A DNA stretch of 47,430 bases, taken from Polyangia bacterium (GTDB lineage: Bacteria; Myxococcota_A; Polyangia; Polyangiales; Polyangiaceae). The notes under the pieces were generated by a model that ran no database searches, was not told the DNA's origin, and saw only the letters and a list, made by a program, of their open reading frames with translations. Below are positions 22,831 through 30,957 of this stretch, one piece after another; position 1 is the first letter of the stretch, and the number at the start of each line of letters is the position of its first letter. The DNA is taken from assembly GCA_030426145.1 (NCBI GenBank), contig JAUHZF010000024.1, positions 1 through 47,430 on the forward strand. The letters run 5' to 3'. The translations under genes and the position numbers were made by a program.

Positions 22831-24078
22831 TCAGGTTTGCAGGGACGCACGGCGGCGCGCGATGAAATCGAGCACGTGGTCACGGTCGGTGACCGCGGCT
22901 GCGGCGGCGTAGGCGGCGTCCGCCTCGTGCCAGCGCTCGAGCCGCCGCAGGAAGTCGGCGCGGGTGAGGTGATAGGCCTCGGGCATCGACTCGATCCATC
23001 GGGCTTCGAGGCGCTCCAACCCCACTTGCGGGCCTTTCACGTTGGCCCAGGCGACGACGCGGTTGAGCGCGACCATGTCGGTGGGATCCGTGCGGTAGAG
23101 GAGGTCGTAGAGCAAGGCGATCTCCACCCAGTCGGTATCCGCGGCCCGGCTGCTCGCAGCGTGCACACCCGCGATGGCGGCCTGGAGTTGGTAAGGGCCT
23201 ACCGACTTCATACGGAGCGCGCGCTCGGTGAGCGCCGAGGCGCGGGTGATCTCCTCCTGGTCCCACAGGCTGCGGTCCTGCTCGTCGAGCGGGACCAGCT
23301 GGCCGCCGTCGGTGGTGCGTGCGGCGGCGCGGCTGTCGTGGAAGAGCATGAGGGCGAGCAGGCCCAAGGCTTCCGGCTCATCGGGGAGCAGCTGGGCGAG
23401 AATGCGTGCGAGCCGCAGCGCCTCGGCCGTGAGGTCGCGGCGAATGAGGGGCCCGGTCGAGCTCGCGAAGTAGCCCTCGTTGAACACGAGGTAGATCACG
23501 GCCAGCACGCCATCGAGGCGTTCCCGAAGCTCGTGGCCCGTGGGCACGCGGTAGGGGATGCGCGCCCCTTTGATCTTGCGCTTCGCCCGCACGAGCCGCT
23601 GCGCCATCGTGGCCTCGGGTACCAGGAAGGCACGCGCGATCTCGCCCGTGGTCAGGCCGCCCAAGGTGCGCAGCGTGAGGGCCACGCGCGCCTCCATCGA
23701 GAGCGCGGGGTGACAGCAGGTGAAGACCAGCCGCAGGCGCTCGTCGGGCAGAGGTTCGTTCCACGGGTCCCCTTCGTCGGGCCGCCCTTCGCCCTCGCGT
23801 TCGACCAGGAGCTCGTCGCGAAAGGCCGGCGCCTTGGCGCGCGCGACGGCGCTCCGGCGGGTTCGGTCGATGGCTTTGCGCCGCGCGGTGGTGGTGAGCC
23901 AGGCGCCAGGGGCCCGGGGAAGGCCATCGCGCGGCCAGTGTTCGAGCGCTGCTTGCACCGCGTCCTGGAAGGCGTCCTCGGCGAGCTCGAAGTCTCCGAG
24001 CGCGCCGATGAGGGCTGCCATCACACGGCCGGATTCTTCACGAACGATCCGGTCGAGGGCGCGGTTGAGCATCGACAC
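22831..24078 (-). CDS. ECF42-type RNA polymerase sigma factor with C-terminal TPR-like domain
   Basis: 415 aa. Sigma-2 (~10-75) with FELAEDAFQDAVQAALEHWP, sigma-4 (~125-180) with LGGLTTGEIARAFLVPEATMAQRLVRAKRKI, then the ~200-residue extension (DUF6596/TPR-like) typical of ECF42. The hallmark DGGQLVPLDEQDRSLWD is present. ECF42 factors have no anti-sigma; the extension is required for their activity. The gene starts 3 bases after the DGPF partner stop at 24082. A promoter with the ECF42 motif precedes the pair, suggesting autoactivation. Confidence 0.92.
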   Translation of the reverse strand: MSMLNRALDRIVREESGRVMAALIGALGDFELAEDAFQDAVQAALEHWPRDGLPRAPGAWLTTTARRKAIDRTRRSAVARAKAPAFRDELLVEREGEGRPDEGDPWNEPLPDERLRLVFTCCHPALSMEARVALTLRTLGGLTTGEIARAFLVPEATMAQRLVRAKRKIKGARIPYRVPTGHELRERLDGVLAVIYLVFNEGYFASSTGPLIRRDLTAEALRLARILAQLLPDEPEALGLLALMLFHDSRAAARTTDGGQLVPLDEQDRSLWDQEEITRASALTERALRMKSVGPYQLQAAIAGVHAASSRAADTDWVEIALLYDLLYRTDPTDMVALNRVVAWANVKGPQVGLERLEARWIESMPEAYHLTRADFLRRLERWHEADAAYAAAAAVTDRDHVLDFIARRRASLQT

Positions 24079-24081
24079 GGA

Positions 24082-24444
24082 TCAGCCGTCCATGCCTTCG
24101 TAGACCATGCAGGGACGAATCTCGATGGTGCCGCTCTTGGCTTCGGGGATGAGCGCGGCCAGCTCCATGGCTTGGTCCAGGTTCTCACAGTCGAACATGT
24201 AGAAGCCGCCGAGCTGCTCCTTGAGCTCCATGAACGGACCATCGGTGGTGACGGTCTTGCCGTCACGAACGCGGAGCACGGTGCTGTTGTGCGACGGCTG
24301 CAAGCCTTCGCCGCCGGCCATCTGTCCGCGCTTGGTGGCCTCTTCGTAGACGGCTTGGTGTGCGGCGAAGATCTTCCCCTGCTCCTCGGGCGAGGCGTCC
24401 ATCCAGTTCTTCTCGTTGTCGTAGATCAGGCACAGGTACTTCAT
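24082..24444 (-). CDS. DGPF/YCII-related protein, ECF42 partner
   Basis: 120 aa. The YCII-related fold carries MKYLCLIYDNE at the start, the family-naming motif TDGPFMELKEQLGGFYMFDCENLDQAMELAALIPEA, and IEIRPCM near the end. DGPF proteins almost always sit next to ECF42 sigma genes and are their likely targets; biochemical role is unknown. A Shine-Dalgarno (GAGGGAAG) is 4-5 bases before the ATG. First gene of a two-gene operon with the sigma factor. Confidence 0.92.
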   Translation of the reverse strand: MKYLCLIYDNEKNWMDASPEEQGKIFAAHQAVYEEATKRGQMAGGEGLQPSHNSTVLRVRDGKTVTTDGPFMELKEQLGGFYMFDCENLDQAMELAALIPEAKSGTIEIRPCMVYEGMDG

Positions 24445-24504
24445 GTCACTTCCCTCGTGATTCTCGGGTTTTGTTGGAACGGCTCAGTGCCGATTCGCCC
24501 CCTC

Positions 24505-24531
24505 GACGCGCGGGCCGACCCGAGATCGACA
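24505..24531 (-). promoter_or_regulatory. Candidate ECF42-dependent promoter (TGTCGA-N17-CGTC)
   Basis: On the - strand, TGTCGA (24531-24526) and CGTC (24508-24505) are 17 bases apart. This matches the -35 and -10 elements published for ECF42. It lies about 60 bases upstream of the DGPF start, so the mRNA would have a ~55-base leader. Confidence 0.7.
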
Positions 24532-24563
24532 TCTTCACCAAAAAAAAGATCGCGGTGCGAGGC

Positions 24564-25130
24564 CTAACCGCGATGACCGTCGAGGTAGCGGGCCACGTAG
24601 GCAGGCAGATCGAGGGCGTCGGGGAGGCCGAGGAGGTCGCCGATCATGGCGTGGGCGAGCAGGGGGCCGAGGAACGCCAGGGTGAGCTCGCGGGGATCGG
24701 CGTCGGACCGCAATCGACCGGCGCCTTGGTGATGGGCGAAGAGGCCGAACATGCTCGCCGTCACGGGTGTCGCCGTGTCGCGGAGGATGGCCTCGGCGAG
24801 CTTCTGATTGCGCCGCAGCTCGGGCAGGAGCCTGGCGAGCGCGTGACGGTGGCTGTTCGCGAGCCCGAAGTAGTCGCGGGCGAGGGCCTCGAGGTCGGCC
24901 ACGACGTCGTCGCTCCGCGGCCGCTGACCGGTGGGTCCGACGATGCGCTGAAAGAGACTCTGGATGCAGGCGGCGATGAGGTCGTCTTTGCGCCCGAAGG
25001 TGCGAAACAGGGTGACCTCGTTGAGCCCCGCCCGTTCGGCGATGGCCCGCGTGCTCGCCCCCCGCGGCCCCTTTTCGCCGATGAGGGCGAGGGCGGCCTC
25101 GATAAGCCGGTCGCGAGCCGATGAGGACAT
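24564..25130 (-). CDS. TetR/AcrR family transcriptional regulator
   Basis: 188 aa. N-terminal HTH (~5-50) of TetR type: RDRLIEAALALIGEKGPRGASTRAIAERAGLNEVTLFRTFGRKDDLIAA. The rest is a helical ligand-binding and dimerisation domain with no clear homology. Divergent from the saccharopine-dehydrogenase-like gene at 25223, which is its most likely target by position; the ligand is unknown. Confidence 0.88.
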   Translation of the reverse strand: MSSSARDRLIEAALALIGEKGPRGASTRAIAERAGLNEVTLFRTFGRKDDLIAACIQSLFQRIVGPTGQRPRSDDVVADLEALARDYFGLANSHRHALARLLPELRRNQKLAEAILRDTATPVTASMFGLFAHHQGAGRLRSDADPRELTLAFLGPLLAHAMIGDLLGLPDALDLPAYVARYLDGHRG

Positions 25131-25209
25131 GAGGACTCGTATCCCGTCGGCGCGGGAGCGGCCAGCCGAGGATGCGTCGGGGTGGCTTGAGCAGCTCGAG
25201 CTCCACGAC

Positions 25210-25215
25210 TAGCGT
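25210..25215 (+). promoter_or_regulatory. Candidate -10 box (TAGCGT) before 25223
   Basis: CTAGCGT lies 7 bases before the GTG at 25223. No Shine-Dalgarno is present. This supports GTG 25223 rather than the in-frame ATG 17 codons upstream. Confidence 0.4.
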
Positions 25216-25222
25216 TCTCGCC

Positions 25223-26257
25223 GTGACGACCCCGGTGCCGAAGCGAGAGGCGAGAGGGGCGCGCCGTGTGCTCGTGCTCGGGGCCACGGGGCACCTCGGT
25301 CGGCTTTTCGTCACCGCGTGTCGCGAGCGCGGCCTCGAGGTGGCTGGGTGCTCACGCCGCGGCGGCAGTGACTGTGAGGCCCTCGACCTCACGGATCCGA
25401 CCAGCTTCGAACGCTTCGACGACTTCGACGTGGTGGTCAACGCCACCGACACGTCCCGGGTGCCGCCGGTGCCCATGGCCGAGTACGCCCTGTCCCACGG
25501 TCAGATCTTCATCGAAACCACCGCCGACGCCGCCGTCTTCCGAGCGCTCCTCGAGCTGGGAGATGGCCCGGGCACGATCGTGCTCGGCGGAGGTGCGTTT
25601 CCGGGGCTGAGTTCCCACCTGCTCGAGCTCGTATCCGGTGATGCGCAGCGACTCGAGTTCGTTGCGTCGTGGAGCGTTCTCTCCGAAGCCGGGCCGGGGA
25701 CGGTTCAGGTCATGCTGGATGGCCTGGCGAAACCAGCGCTCGCGGTGCGCGAGGGCGCCTACGTGGAGGTGCCGCCGATGGGCGAGCTGCGCGACGTGGA
25801 GGTGGCCGGCCGTCGCGCTTGGGCGCTGCCCCTCGGCGTGCCCGACGTGGTCCTCGCACACGATGTCCGTCGCGCCCGTGAGACCACCTTCTGGGCTGCC
25901 GTTCGGCCTGCTCTTCCCGGCTTCGTTCTCAGGCTCGTGGGGTGGCTGGCAAAGCGAGGCTTGTGGCGGGTGGGGGTCGTGGCATGGGCGACACGACGTT
26001 GGCTCGAGGTCCTTCGCCACTGGCTGCTTCGAGGTGTTGCCTCTTCGCTCGACGTCGAGCTGCGCTGTGACGACGAGGTGGTGGCGCACCTCACCATGTC
26101 CGACGCCTTCGCCGCCGGGGCTCGCCACGTCGCGGTCTTGGCGGAGCGATGGCCCGCCGAGGTGACCGGACTGGCGATGCCCCACCGGGGCGTGCCGCTC
26201 GAGACGATGAAGGCCGAGCTGGGCGACCTCGTACGCCTCGAGACCCACGTCTCTTGA
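25223..26257 (+). CDS. Saccharopine dehydrogenase-like NAD(P)-binding protein
   Basis: 344 aa from GTG 25223. A Rossmann start VLVLGATGHLGRLFVTACRERGLEVAGCSR gives the GxxGxxG dinucleotide-binding motif. The following DDFDVVVNATDTSRVPPVP and IVLGGGAFPGLSSHLLELV are the layout of the saccharopine dehydrogenase/trans-enoyl-reductase-like family. Hydrophobic residues near 220-275 (PGFVLRLVGWLAKRG, VGVVAWATRRWLEVL) may associate with the membrane. Substrate unknown. Divergent from the TetR gene with 92 bases between starts. Confidence 0.75.
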   Translation: MTTPVPKREARGARRVLVLGATGHLGRLFVTACRERGLEVAGCSRRGGSDCEALDLTDPTSFERFDDFDVVVNATDTSRVPPVPMAEYALSHGQIFIETTADAAVFRALLELGDGPGTIVLGGGAFPGLSSHLLELVSGDAQRLEFVASWSVLSEAGPGTVQVMLDGLAKPALAVREGAYVEVPPMGELRDVEVAGRRAWALPLGVPDVVLAHDVRRARETTFWAAVRPALPGFVLRLVGWLAKRGLWRVGVVAWATRRWLEVLRHWLLRGVASSLDVELRCDDEVVAHLTMSDAFAAGARHVAVLAERWPAEVTGLAMPHRGVPLETMKAELGDLVRLETHVS

Positions 26258-26270
26258 GGGAGCTGCCGCT

Positions 26271-26951
26271 TCACTCGAGGTCAGACGCGCAGGGGAGATT
26301 CTTTGCCGCCTGCACCACGCGCCAGTCGTCTCGGTCTTTGGCCGCGCGTAGGTAGATGGTGCCGCCTCGAGGCCTCAGGCGGAGCTCGAAGCAGGCCTCG
26401 TCGAGACCGATGGACGACCTCTGGCTTTCGTGGCTCTCACTCTCGACGAGGAGCTTCGCCAGGCCTTCGTCCTCCACCGCGTCGAGAGCCTCGGGGTCGT
26501 CGTGGCGGAGCGCGTCGAAGAAGCGCTCGACTTCGGTCCTCGCGGCGCCCGTCGTAGGCGCGACGACGGTGACCAGGATCCCTGCCGAGGCGAGGGTCAA
26601 CACGCCGCCCGCCAAGAGGGATAGCCCCAGGGTCGTCGCGAGGCGACCGGCGGAGATCGAGGCCTTCTCCGGGCGCTGAGGGTCGTAGTGGACCGGCAAG
26701 CGCTGGCCGACGTGGTAGCTCCCCTCCGTGAGGTGACTGCGGAAGCGAACGGGCCGCGGTCCCTCTGGTGTCTCGGCGGTGAAGGTCACGGTGGGAAATT
26801 CGCCGCTGTCGTCCGACAGCTCGACCACCTCGCCCTCCGTGACGCGCGCACGTGCATCGAAGCGCCGCCGTACCCACAGGACGACGAAGCCCGCGACGAG
26901 GAGTGCGGCGCCCAGGACGCCCATGAGGATCCCCAGCTCTGCCTCCGTCAT
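26271..26951 (-). CDS. DUF3592-type membrane protein with extra C-terminal domain
   Basis: 226 aa. Two membrane helices (~8-27 and ~107-131) flank a beta-rich domain (~35-95) with TVTFTAETPEGPRPVRF and YHVGQRLPVHYDPQRPEKA, typical of DUF3592. After the second helix, residues ~135-226 form a separate domain (VERFFDALRHDDPEAL... LRPRGGTIYLRAAKDRDDWRV) that looks like an NTF2/DUF4878-type fold. Role unknown. Start ATG 26951 has AGGA 8 bases upstream. Confidence 0.75.
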   Translation of the reverse strand: MTEAELGILMGVLGAALLVAGFVVLWVRRRFDARARVTEGEVVELSDDSGEFPTVTFTAETPEGPRPVRFRSHLTEGSYHVGQRLPVHYDPQRPEKASISAGRLATTLGLSLLAGGVLTLASAGILVTVVAPTTGAARTEVERFFDALRHDDPEALDAVEDEGLAKLLVESESHESQRSSIGLDEACFELRLRPRGGTIYLRAAKDRDDWRVVQAAKNLPCASDLE

Positions 26952-27008
26952 GGGTCGATCCTGCCCGTTCGATGGGCCACCGTCGATATCGACGCCGCGC
27001 GGCCTACG

Positions 27009-28619
27009 TCAGCGCAGTGGCCAGCCCGTGACCTCACGCCACCAGGCGCTGAGAGTGTCGAGGTCGATCGGCTGGGAGCGGTAGCCGATGTAGCCGTCGG
27101 GCCGGACGACGACGATGGCTTCGGTGTCGGCGCCGAAGGCTTGGTGGAGGCGGAGGTCGGCGTCGAGGATGACGTCGCCCCGTTCGATGTGGCTTGCGGC
27201 TTCGGCGTCGGGCACGACGTGTACGACGCGGAAGCGTTCACCCTCGAGGGCCGCCGCCTCATTCATGCGGGCGTAGCCTCCATCGGACCGTGCGCGACCG
27301 TCGAACAGCCACACGGTGTGGCGGGGGTCGTCGCTCCGGACCTCGGCGTGTTGCAGCGGAGCGCGCTCGCCGGGGGCGGCGGCGCGACGGGCGGCCATGC
27401 GTGCGGCGAGGTCGGGGGCCTCCTCGCGGTGGGTGGCGCGCGGGCCGGCCACGATGGGAGAGCCGGGGTAGGCCACGGAGAGCATCTCGACGTTGCGCCG
27501 AAGGAGGTCGGTGAAGCGCTCCACCTTGGAGAACCGCGCCACGGCGTGGTCGCGCAGCCACGTGAGCCAGCTGGCGCTGGCGGTCATGATGTCGGTGCCA
27601 CGGCGGGTGGCTTGCACGAGAACCTCACCGACCGGGCGACGCTCGGCTTCGTAGCTGCGGAGAAGCGAAGGGTGGGCGCCGTCGAGCACGAGCGCGAGCT
27701 TCCAGGCGAGGTTGTAGACGTCCTGCACCCCCGTGTTCATGCCTTGGCCCCCGAGCGGGCTGTGGGCATGGGCGGCGTCGCCGGCGAGGAAGACCCGACC
27801 CTTCTGATAGTGGTCGGCGAGGTGCTCGCGGATGCGAAAGGCCGAGTGCCAGTGCTGGGTGCCCACCTCGACCGGAACCGAGCAGCGCTCGGCGAGCAGG
27901 GACTCCACCGATGCCGACGTGACCTCTGGACGCACATCGCCTTCGGGTCCGAGGGCGATGAGCCGCCAGCGATGGGGTTGCTCGAGCGGCAGCAGGAGGG
28001 TCGCGCCTCGGTCGAGGAACGCCCAGCCGCAGTTCTCGGCAAGCGCGCCGGGGGCCAGTTCGATGTCGGCGAGGATCCACCAGTGCTCACGTCGCGCCTG
28101 GTCGAGACCGATGCCGGCGAAACGACGAACGGCGCTGCGCACGCCGTCGCACCCGATCACCCAGTCGTAGCGACGGGAGGCCTCTCCCTCGGGGCTACGA
28201 AGGGTCACCGCGACGGCGTCGCCTTCGTCGTGGAGGGTGGTGAGCTCGGTATGCCACGCGATGGAGCCACCCAGCTCGAGCAGATGCTGGCCGAGCAGCG
28301 CCTCGGTGCGCGATTGGGAAAGGGCGAGCATGTACGCGTAGGCGGTGGGGGCACCGCTCAGCTCGAGGTGAGCGAGGGTGCTCCCGCCCTGCATGAGCCG
28401 GGCGCCGCCGACTTTGCGGCCTTCGGCGATGAGCTTCTCGCTGAGCGTGGGACCCCACACTTCGAGGGTGCGCGCCTGGATGCCGAGCGCGCGGGATTCC
28501 TGAGCGTGCCCGGATGCGAGGTCGACCAGGTCGGCGGCGACCCCGTGGCGGCGGAGTGCGATCGCGAGGGAGAGGCCGACCGGACCGGCGCCGACGACGA
28601 GAACGGATGGTTGGGACAT
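27009..28619 (-). CDS. FAD-dependent aromatic-type monooxygenase
   Basis: 536 aa from ATG 28619, preceded by AAGGAG. FAD sites: GAGPVGLSLAIALRRHGV (GxGxxG), WVIGCDGVRSAVRR (DG motif), and RVFLAGDAAHAHSPLGGQGMNTGVQDVYNLAWKLALVLDG (GD motif). The C-terminal thioredoxin-like domain of phenol-hydroxylase-type enzymes is present (~440-535). These enzymes insert oxygen into aromatic or antibiotic substrates with NAD(P)H. Gene is likely controlled at the operator 28637-28654 and may act in degradation or drug resistance; substrate not readable. Confidence 0.88.
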   Translation of the reverse strand: MSQPSVLVVGAGPVGLSLAIALRRHGVAADLVDLASGHAQESRALGIQARTLEVWGPTLSEKLIAEGRKVGGARLMQGGSTLAHLELSGAPTAYAYMLALSQSRTEALLGQHLLELGGSIAWHTELTTLHDEGDAVAVTLRSPEGEASRRYDWVIGCDGVRSAVRRFAGIGLDQARREHWWILADIELAPGALAENCGWAFLDRGATLLLPLEQPHRWRLIALGPEGDVRPEVTSASVESLLAERCSVPVEVGTQHWHSAFRIREHLADHYQKGRVFLAGDAAHAHSPLGGQGMNTGVQDVYNLAWKLALVLDGAHPSLLRSYEAERRPVGEVLVQATRRGTDIMTASASWLTWLRDHAVARFSKVERFTDLLRRNVEMLSVAYPGSPIVAGPRATHREEAPDLAARMAARRAAAPGERAPLQHAEVRSDDPRHTVWLFDGRARSDGGYARMNEAAALEGERFRVVHVVPDAEAASHIERGDVILDADLRLHQAFGADTEAIVVVRPDGYIGYRSQPIDLDTLSAWWREVTGWPLR

Positions 28620-28636
28620 GGCGAGGCTCCTTGGTG

Positions 28637-28654
28637 TGCAAGTGCTTGCTTGCA
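28637..28654 (-). promoter_or_regulatory. Inverted-repeat operator TGCAAG-N6-CTTGCA
   Basis: An 18-base site with perfect 6-base arms (TGCAAG and CTTGCA) lies 17 bases upstream of the monooxygenase ATG, over the predicted transcription start. Form and position fit a TetR- or MarR-type repressor site. No regulator gene adjoins it. Confidence 0.6.
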
Positions 28655-28659
28655 TCCCC

Positions 28660-28687
28660 AGTGTAAGGCTCGCCCGTCCCGGCGCAA
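28660..28687 (-). promoter_or_regulatory. Sigma-70-like promoter of the monooxygenase gene
   Basis: TTGCGC (28687-28682) and TACACT (28665-28660) are 16 bases apart on the - strand. The expected start falls around 28653, within the operator. Confidence 0.5.
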
Positions 28688-28716
28688 GCCCTCCTGGCAT
28701 CGCGCGGCTGAGCCTC

Positions 28717-28722
28717 TAGCAT
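28717..28722 (+). promoter_or_regulatory. Candidate -10 box (TAGCAT) before 28730
   Basis: CTAGCAT lies 7 bases before the ATG at 28730, with no Shine-Dalgarno sequence. Confidence 0.4.
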
Positions 28723-28729
28723 CCACGGC

Positions 28730-29320
28730 ATGTGGAATGAGCGCTACGCCGACGCCCACGCGTCCTACGGCACCGACCCCAACGACTTCCTCCGCTCGGT
28801 GGCCGACCGCATCCCCGACGGACCGGTGCTGTGCCTGGCCGAGGGCGAAGGCCGCAACGCCGTCTTTCTCGCGGAGAAGGGCCATCCCGCCACCGCCGTC
28901 GATCTGGCGGAGGTTGGTCTGAAGCACGCGGCCGAGCTCGCCGCCGAGCGTGGGGTCGAGCTCACGACCGTCTGCGCCGACCTCGGCACCTACGACCCGG
29001 GGGTGGCGCAGTGGGCCGGCATCGTATCCATCTGGGCCCACACGCCCCCCGCAGTACGGCAACACATTCATGCGGCGTGCGTGCGCGCGCTACGACCGGG
29101 AGGGGTCTTCATCCTCGAGGCCTACACCCCGAAGCACCTGACGCGTCCCGGCAAAGGCGGGCCACCGGTGGCCGAGCTCCTCATGACGCCCGAGGCACTG
29201 CGTGAAGAGCTGAAGGGCCTCCGCTTCGAGCGCTGCGAGGAAGTCGACCGCGACGTGGCCGAGGGCCGCTATCACACGGGTCCGAGCACGACCGTTCAGT
29301 GCCTCGCCTTCAAGGACTGA
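28730..29320 (+). CDS. Small class I SAM-dependent methyltransferase (TehB/thiopurine-like)
   Basis: 196 aa, single domain. Starts MWNERYADAHASYGTDPNDFL as in TehB-like enzymes. Motif I is VLCLAEGEGRNAVFLAEKG, where the usual GCGxGR is EGEGRN; then ATAVDLAEVGLKHA (acidic SAM ribose contact), DLGTYDPG, and the post-motif GGVFILEAYTPKHL. Probably methylates a small molecule; relatives in this group act on tellurite, thiols or halides. Divergent from the monooxygenase gene with 110 bases between starts. Confidence 0.82.
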   Translation: MWNERYADAHASYGTDPNDFLRSVADRIPDGPVLCLAEGEGRNAVFLAEKGHPATAVDLAEVGLKHAAELAAERGVELTTVCADLGTYDPGVAQWAGIVSIWAHTPPAVRQHIHAACVRALRPGGVFILEAYTPKHLTRPGKGGPPVAELLMTPEALREELKGLRFERCEEVDRDVAEGRYHTGPSTTVQCLAFKD

Positions 29321-29360
29321 CGTCGACCCCCGTTCCGCCGCTCTCGACCCGAAGCATCCA

Positions 29361-29404
29361 GGACCCGGACTCGGACTCGGACTCGGACTCGAACCTCGAA
29401 CCTC
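29361..29404 (+). repeat. Intergenic simple repeats: GGACTC units then GAACCTC units
   Basis: GGACCC is followed by four perfect GGACTC hexamers (29367-29390), then two GAACCTC heptamers (29391-29404). They sit in the 177-base gap before the kinase gene. The copy number is likely to vary by slippage. Confidence 0.85.
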
Positions 29405-29461
29405 GAACGCCCCCGAGGTCGACAAACGGGAACGCCCACGAGGTCAGCTGGTGAGAAGTGC

Positions 29462-29475
29462 CCCGGGCGCCCGGG
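29462..29475. promoter_or_regulatory. 14-base perfect palindrome before the kinase gene
   Basis: CCCGGGCGCCCGGG is a perfect palindrome 22 bases upstream of ATG 29498. Could be an operator or an mRNA hairpin; it could also be chance in GC-rich DNA. Confidence 0.35.
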
Positions 29476-29497
29476 ATCTGTGCTGTGCTGTCCCCCC

Positions 29498-30418
29498 ATG
29501 AGCAAGCGCCCATCCGATACCGTCCAGCGGTTGATGCGCAAGGCCAAGAGCCGTGCCATCGCCAGCGGGAAGGCCGTGGGACCAGGCGCGGTGCTCGGCG
29601 ATCGCTACGAGCTCGGCGAGGTGCTCGGTGAGGGGGGCTACGGGGTGGTCTTTCGCGCGCTCGATCGGCAGTCGGGCGCCCCGGTCGCGGTCAAGGTCCT
29701 GCACGACGAGAAGGAGAGCGAGGTCGTGCGGGAGCGCATGGTGCGGGAGGCGCACACGATGCGACAGCTCGCCGGAACCTGCGCCGTGGGTGTGCACGAT
29801 CTCGCGGTCACGTCCGCGGGCAAGCTCTACCTCGTGATGGAGCTGCTCGAGGGACACGATCTCAAGGAGCATCTGTCCGAGGTGAAGACGCCGCTCTCCG
29901 TGGCGGAGCTCGATCACCTCCTCGGCCCCGTGGCCGCCACCCTCTCCGCTGCGCACGGGCTGGGGATCATCCATCGCGACCTCAAGCCGGGAAACATCTT
30001 CGTGCAGCACGACGCGCGCGGAAGCCGTACCCGCTTGCTCGACTTCGGTCTCGCCAAGAGCGCCGACTGGGTGCGCCTCACGGCCACGGGCGTGATGCCT
30101 GGCTCGCCGGTCTACATGGCGCCGGAGTCGTGGTCGGGAAACGGTCAGGATCAACGCGTCGACGTCTACGGGTTTGGGGTCGTGCTCTATCGTGTCCTCA
30201 CCGGAGAGCTTCCTTTCCCCGACGCCACCAACACCTACGCGATCATCTTCGCCACGCGCGCGGAGCCCCGCCCCGCCATCACGCGTCTGCGACCCGATCT
30301 GCATCCTTCAATCGACGCCTGGGGCCAGCGCGCTCTCGCCGTCGAGCCCGAGGCTCGCTACCAGACCATCAACGAGCTCTGGTACGAGCTCGGCCGCATT
30401 CTGAGCCTCACGGCCTAG
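29498..30418 (+). CDS. Hanks-type serine/threonine protein kinase, no membrane segment
   Basis: 306 aa from ATG 29498. Full kinase domain (~35-300): glycine loop LGEGGYGVVFRA, Lys in VAVKVL, catalytic loop HRDLKPGN, DFGLA, activation segment with SPVYMAPES, and VYGFGVVLYRVLTGELPF. All catalytic residues are present, so it should be active. There is no transmembrane helix or sensor domain. An N-terminal basic stretch (~1-30) precedes the kinase. Target and signal are unknown. Confidence 0.9.
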   Translation: MSKRPSDTVQRLMRKAKSRAIASGKAVGPGAVLGDRYELGEVLGEGGYGVVFRALDRQSGAPVAVKVLHDEKESEVVRERMVREAHTMRQLAGTCAVGVHDLAVTSAGKLYLVMELLEGHDLKEHLSEVKTPLSVAELDHLLGPVAATLSAAHGLGIIHRDLKPGNIFVQHDARGSRTRLLDFGLAKSADWVRLTATGVMPGSPVYMAPESWSGNGQDQRVDVYGFGVVLYRVLTGELPFPDATNTYAIIFATRAEPRPAITRLRPDLHPSIDAWGQRALAVEPEARYQTINELWYELGRILSLTA

Positions 30419-30437
30419 CCCTCGATTGTCGGGGCGA

Positions 30438-30929
30438 TCAGCTCCCTGAGGAGCCGCGGGTCTGCATCCACTGTTCCCACGCTTCGAAGTCGTCGCCGAG
30501 CTGGTCCGCGAGCGCCGTGCGTACGGTGTCGGGCACCGGCACGAAGGTGCCTTTGGCTTCGGCGAGGCGCTTGCCATCGGGGCCCACGAGCTCACCCTCC
30601 ATCAGCATCAAGCGCCGCCGGTCCTGCGTGAGGCGGCCCCGTGCGGTGAGCGCTTGGCCGAGCGGTGCAGGCTCGAGGAATCGCATCTCGAGCTTGGCCG
30701 TCTGGACCCAGCGGTCGTGCAAGAAGGCGACCCGCCCGATCGTCTCATCGAGGATGGCGGTGACCACGCCACCGTGCAGGATGCCGGGCCAGCTCTGGTG
30801 GTGCTCGGCGGGGGTGACCTCGGTCCAGACTTCGGTGCCGTCGTCGTAGAAGACGGCGCCCAGCCCATGGGGGTTTTCGAAGCCACAGACGAAGCAGAGG
30901 CGCGACCCGGGTTGGCTGCGGGGGTTCAT
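30438..30929 (-). CDS. PaaI-like hotdog-fold thioesterase
   Basis: 163 aa from ATG 30929. CFVCGFENPHGLG near the start, WPGILHGGVVTAILDETIGR (HGG catalytic region of PaaI-type hotdog thioesterases), and KLEMRFLEPAPLGQALTARGRL. These enzymes hydrolyse acyl-CoA thioesters. The CFVCG motif occurs in a subset with an N-terminal metal- or redox-like Cys pair. It diverges from the LysE-like gene with only 28 bases between the two starts. Confidence 0.85.
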   Translation of the reverse strand: MNPRSQPGSRLCFVCGFENPHGLGAVFYDDGTEVWTEVTPAEHHQSWPGILHGGVVTAILDETIGRVAFLHDRWVQTAKLEMRFLEPAPLGQALTARGRLTQDRRRLMLMEGELVGPDGKRLAEAKGTFVPVPDTVRTALADQLGDDFEAWEQWMQTRGSSGS

Positions 30930-30957
30930 GCCCCGACGTGTTACCACTCTCGCCCCC

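Noticed and set aside
22537..24567. Long open frame on + (about 676 codons) opposite the FG-GAP lipoprotein and ECF42 genes
   Set aside because: Spans two recognised genes on the other strand, with no domain of its own.
25193..25202. Palindrome AGCTCGAGCT between the TetR and saccharopine-dehydrogenase-like genes, as a TetR operator
   Set aside because: Only 10 bases and no extended symmetry; such GC-rich palindromes are common. Possible but unsupported.
26688..28922. Long open frame on + (about 744 codons) opposite the DUF3592 and monooxygenase genes
   Set aside because: Crosses two good genes and a promoter region; no recognisable motif.
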